A stretch of DNA of 64,000 bases. Source: Isoperla grammatica. Its lineage: Eukaryota > Arthropoda > Insecta > Plecoptera > Perlodidae. Numbering within the stretch: the stretch's first letter is position 1; each line of letters starts with the position of its first letter. This document shows, piece after piece, positions 60,291 through 64,000 of the stretch. The position numbers and the translations under genes were made by a program. Under the pieces are notes generated by a model. The model did no database searches and had not been told where the DNA came from. It saw only the letters and a program-made list of their open reading frames with translations. Location: contig OX246746.1 of the NCBI GenBank assembly GCA_945910005.1, forward strand, positions 25,939,075 to 26,003,074. Direction: 5' to 3'.

Positions 60291-61864
60291 ATCAAATGCT
60301 TTGAAATGAAGTTATCGGTACATTGTAATATGGCCCCAATGTAGGAGGCAATAACCAAGCAAATGCTTTGAAATGAAGTTATCGGTACATTGTAATATGG
60401 CCCCAATGTAGGAGGCAATAACCAAGCAAATGCTTTGAAATGAAGTTATCGGCACATTGTAATATGGCCCCAATGTTGGAGGCAATAACCAATCAAATGC
60501 TTTGAAATGAAGTTATCGGTACATTGTAATATGGCCCCAATCTTGGAGGCAATAACCAATCCAATGCTTTGAAATGAAGTTATCGGTACATTGTAATATG
60601 GCCCCAATGTTGGAGGCAATAACCAATCAAATGCTTTGAAATGAAGTTATCGGAACATTGTAATATGGCCCCAATGTTGTAGGCAATAACCAATCCAATG
60701 CTTTGAAATGAAGTTATCGGAACATTGTAATATGACCCCAATCTTGGAGGCAATAACCAATCAAATGCTTTGAAATGAAGTTATCGGCACATTGTAATAT
60801 GGCCCCAATGTTGGAGGCAATAACCAATCAAATGCTTTGAAATGAAGTTATCGGTACATTGTAATATGGCCCCAATCTTTGAGGCAATAACCAATCCAAT
60901 GCTTTGAAATGAAGTTATCGGTACATTGTAATATGGCCCCAATGTTGGAGGCAATAACCAATCCAATGCCTTGAAATGAAGTTATCGGCACATTGTAATA
61001 TGGCGGATGGCCCCAATGTTGGAGGCGACAACCAAGCGAATGCTTTGAAATGAAGTTATCGGTACATTGTAATATGGCCCCAATGTTGGAGGCAATAACC
61101 AATCCAATGCCTTGAAATGAAGTTATCGGCACATTGTAATATGGCGGATGGCCCCAATGTTGGAGGCGACAACCAAGCGAATGCTTTGAAATTAAGTTAT
61201 CGGTACATTGTAATATGGCCCCAATGTTGGAGGCGACAACAAAGCAAATGCTTTGAAATTAAGTTATCGGCACATTGTAATATGGCCCCAATGTTGGAGG
61301 CGACAACCAAGCGAATGCTTTGAAATTAAGTTATCGGTACATCGTACATTGTAATATGGCCCCAATGTTGGAGGCGACAACCAAGCGAATGCTTTGAAAT
61401 TAAGTTATCGGTACATTGTAATATGGCCCCAATGTTGGAGGCAATAACCAATCCAATGCTTTGAAATGAAGTTATCGGCACATTGTAATATGGCGGATGG
61501 CCCCAATGTTGGAGGCGACAACCAAGCGAATGCTTTGAAATTAAGTTATCGGTACATTGTAATATGGCCCCAATGTTGGAGGCGACAACAAAGCAAATGC
61601 TTTGAAATGAAGTTATCGGCACATTGTAATATGGCCCCAATGTTGGAGGCGACAACCAAGCGAATGCTTTGAAATTAAGTTATCGGTACATTGTAATATG
61701 GCCCCAATGTTGGAGGCGACAACAAAGCAAATGCTTTGAAATGAAGTTATCGGCACATTGTAATATGGCCCCAATCTTGGAGGCGACAACCAATCAAATG
61801 CTTTGAAATGAAGTTATCGGTACATTGTAATATGGCCCCAATCTTGGAGGCGACAACCAATCAA
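60291..61864. repeat. 67-bp satellite, ~23 tandem units with two subfamilies
   Basis: The monomer is about AAATGCTTTGAAATGAAGTT, then ATCGGTACATTGTAATATGG and CCCCAATGTTGGAGGCAATAACCAATC. The left half is dominated by AGGCAATAACCAATCAAATG units. The right half mixes in AGGCGACAACCAAGCGAATG units and units with a 7-bp insert (GCGGATG). Three units (201 bp) are divisible by 3, so long open frames arise on both strands by chance. Confidence 0.97.
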
Positions 61865-62009
61865 AATAGACTAGATGCAATCTGGTGGTAAGTGAATAAA
61901 CTTCTATTAGGAGGAGATTACTCATCATCGTTGATTTGTTGAAACCATCGATGGCGCAGATAAGGGGGTAGCTTAGCAGAGCTATCTATTGTTAGTTTGA
62001 GTCTCTTAT

Positions 62010-62036
62010 AACCAATCAAATGCTTTGAAATGAGGA
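62010..62036. repeat. Detached fragment of the 67-bp satellite
   Basis: ATAACCAATCAAATGCTTTG then AAATGAG is one partial monomer, separated from the main array by about 145 bp of unrelated sequence. Confidence 0.85.
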
Positions 62037-64000
62037 CATCATAGGGATAAATAGTTCACCGGGACACTAATACTGGTTCCAAGATGAAAACTTACTTTCA
62101 ATAGGTAATCAGGCAACTGCTGAAAACGATATTGGCTGAATGCGCTCTCACAATGGAGCTCACAGAATGGCTGCGTGGTGGAAAGATACTTACTGGGCTA
62201 ATCATGTTCAATGTACGGGTCTGAAGCGGAGCTCCAACCGCCGGAAGCGGAAAATTATGCGACATTTTCTTCACAAGTACCCGGAAAATGACTTGAGAGA
62301 AATTGTATTTGCATACCAGCTACGTATTGCATGTCGGTGTTACTACTAAAACCATTCCTACGTTTACTATATGAGGTAAGTTTACGTAGCTTCTGGAGCC
62401 CCCCTGCTCTGAAACAATTGGCTCCCGAGCTCCCGGCTAACTTGGGAAGTACGTCATGTGTCCTGTATTCGTGCTATACTATTGATACGTCAATATAAAC
62501 AACAATTTTTAAATAGCAACTGTCAAGTGAAAATTATATTGCCTATCAATCGAATTGTCAGCCCTGAAATCAATATAATACGAGCAATTCAAGAACGCGT
62601 TCAGAAAGTGTTCAGATATAAAACGCACGCAATAATTCTCTTCTCCGATATCGGATAATTTACCGGGAATCCCTTCTCGTGGCGCGCAGAGAGAAAGAGA
62701 AGAAAGCGAATGAGAGACGGAGAAGTTTAATCTTCTCCTTCTTCCATCGCAATCGTCAAATGGGCTGCACCTCTAATTGACACTGTAGAAAACAAAGGAG
62801 GTTATAAGCCCTTCATCCACCAGGGCAGGCGGGACTTACAAATGCATCGACCGGTCCGATTGTTTCCACCTGTTCAAATGAATCCCGTCGAGGGCTAGGC
62901 CTATAATTACGCATGCTGTGTAGGCCACGGCCATAGGACTGAGATCTCCGCCCTCGCTTCCTGCCCGACATAGGCCTATAGCTACACCAGCGTCAATACA
63001 CGCAACACACAATCAATATTATCCCAGCAAGCAGGAGAGATAACTCTACAACAAACATCAACGATAACACAACTTTCGACTATGTGTGTCACGTAAGGAC
63101 GCGTACAGACAACCAATTTGGATACGTCTTGAAAAATATAATATAACTTAATTGTTATTTCACTTATCAAAATTATGTATTTTTACAAGTTTTCAAATGC
63201 TGTGCTGCTATTTCGTTTGCCCACATTTGTTTTACTACAGGTGTATTGGTAGTGCAAAAACACATTTATTTTTTATGAAACCAAGACTCACAATTATCTG
63301 AGATATGTGTTCATAAAACCCCATGCACACTAACAACCATATAACACAAATCATACAGTGCAATAGCGTCTGAAGAAGGGAGGAGAGATCCAGGAAATGT
63401 ACGCACTTTAGTAAGGAGTTTTTTATTACACGACCGTGGTTATTGTTCACGTGGTAAGTATAGTAATTATTTTTTCTATTTCCGGCGTATATCGGCGATA
63501 TTCATAAACTCTCCATACAAATTTAGAATCGGTTCCAAGCCCGCTAACAATACGTCAATCTTCACTAAGTTTCTGACCAGTTCCCGTCAGCTGTTCATGT
63601 TATACCTAAACCAAGCAATTACATCTGTCAGGCCCACGTAACACACCATAGCGACGAGCGGTGGTAAATAGTTGCAAATTGAATGCCACCATTAGTATGG
63701 CAAAATGCGGGTTTATCTGCCAGTGTATTACGATATTACCATTTAAGAATTGGTCTAAACATCTTATGATAAAGTCTGATTTTAAGTACATACAAAATGT
63801 TGAGAACATTAAGGATTTAACTTGAAAAATGCATGTTTACGTGAAAGCGTATAACACTTCAAAAACGAAATACGGTATTGAAGGAGTAATGTGAACAGAT
63901 TTATAACGAGTTGTTTTTAGAAGCTGATGGTCTAGCCTATTGCGGAAACACTAGTAATTACCATGTCAAAGGCATTCTTCCAACCGCACCAGCTGCAGTT
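62037..64000. other. No gene seen
   Basis: Non-coding as far as I can tell. A few consensus-like GTAAGT words (62371, 63451) have no matching acceptor or coding frame. Confidence 0.4.

Noticed and set aside
60291..61864. Open frames of about 60-110 codons on both strands with repeated ITSFQSI/ASNIGAILQC or KLSAHCNMA units
   Set aside because: They arise because three 67-bp satellite units equal 201 bp; both strands are open equally and there is no gene context.

Overview
This is a eukaryotic, animal window. Its one securely identified gene is the 5' (N-terminal) half of a plasma-membrane Ca2+-ATPase (PMCA) on the minus strand, spanning about 11.3 kb down to base 199. The predicted protein starts [12 protein letters not shown] and carries arthropod-type stretches such as [21 protein letters not shown] and [14 protein letters not shown]. 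This points to an arthropod. The AT-rich introns, dense DNA transposons, abundant microsatellites and satellites, and very frequent palindrome TAGGCCTA suit a large-genome crustacean or insect. I cannot place it more precisely.

Layout. 1-11.3 kb: nine constitutive PMCA coding exons plus one 36-nt symmetric, lysine-rich microexon at the position of the PMCA 'site A' splice region. Together they encode about 661 residues (673 with the microexon): the N-terminus, TM1-4, the actuator domain, the phosphorylation motif CSDKTGTLT and much of the nucleotide-binding domain. The rest (hinge, TM5-10, calmodulin-binding tail) lies beyond base 1. The 5' UTR continues upstream through a splice acceptor at 11305/11306. 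The introns hold two hAT-type non-autonomous transposons with 8-bp target duplications and a 115-bp terminal-inverted-repeat MITE.

11.3-64 kb: mostly non-coding. It holds a third hAT-like element with target duplication (12.7 kb), several foldback MITEs, a tRNA-derived SINE with an 11-bp target duplication (17.2 kb), three copies of a roughly 750-bp dispersed repeat containing a short signal-peptide-like frame (18.0, 32.3, 38.7 kb), long TTA/ATT microsatellites (40.7-41.3 kb), a 61-bp satellite of about 20 units (46.1-47.4 kb), two head-to-tail 176-bp hairpin MITEs (49.8-50.1 kb) and a 67-bp satellite of about 23 units (60.3-61.9 kb).

A few isolated exon-like segments with good splice sites (48.7 kb minus, 58.3 kb minus, 50.9 kb plus, 23.4 kb plus, 43.0 kb plus) may be exons of other genes or, for minus-strand ones, upstream untranslated PMCA exons. 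None can be named from sequence alone. No rRNA, intact tRNA or CRISPR array was seen. All coordinates and translations were worked out by eye.
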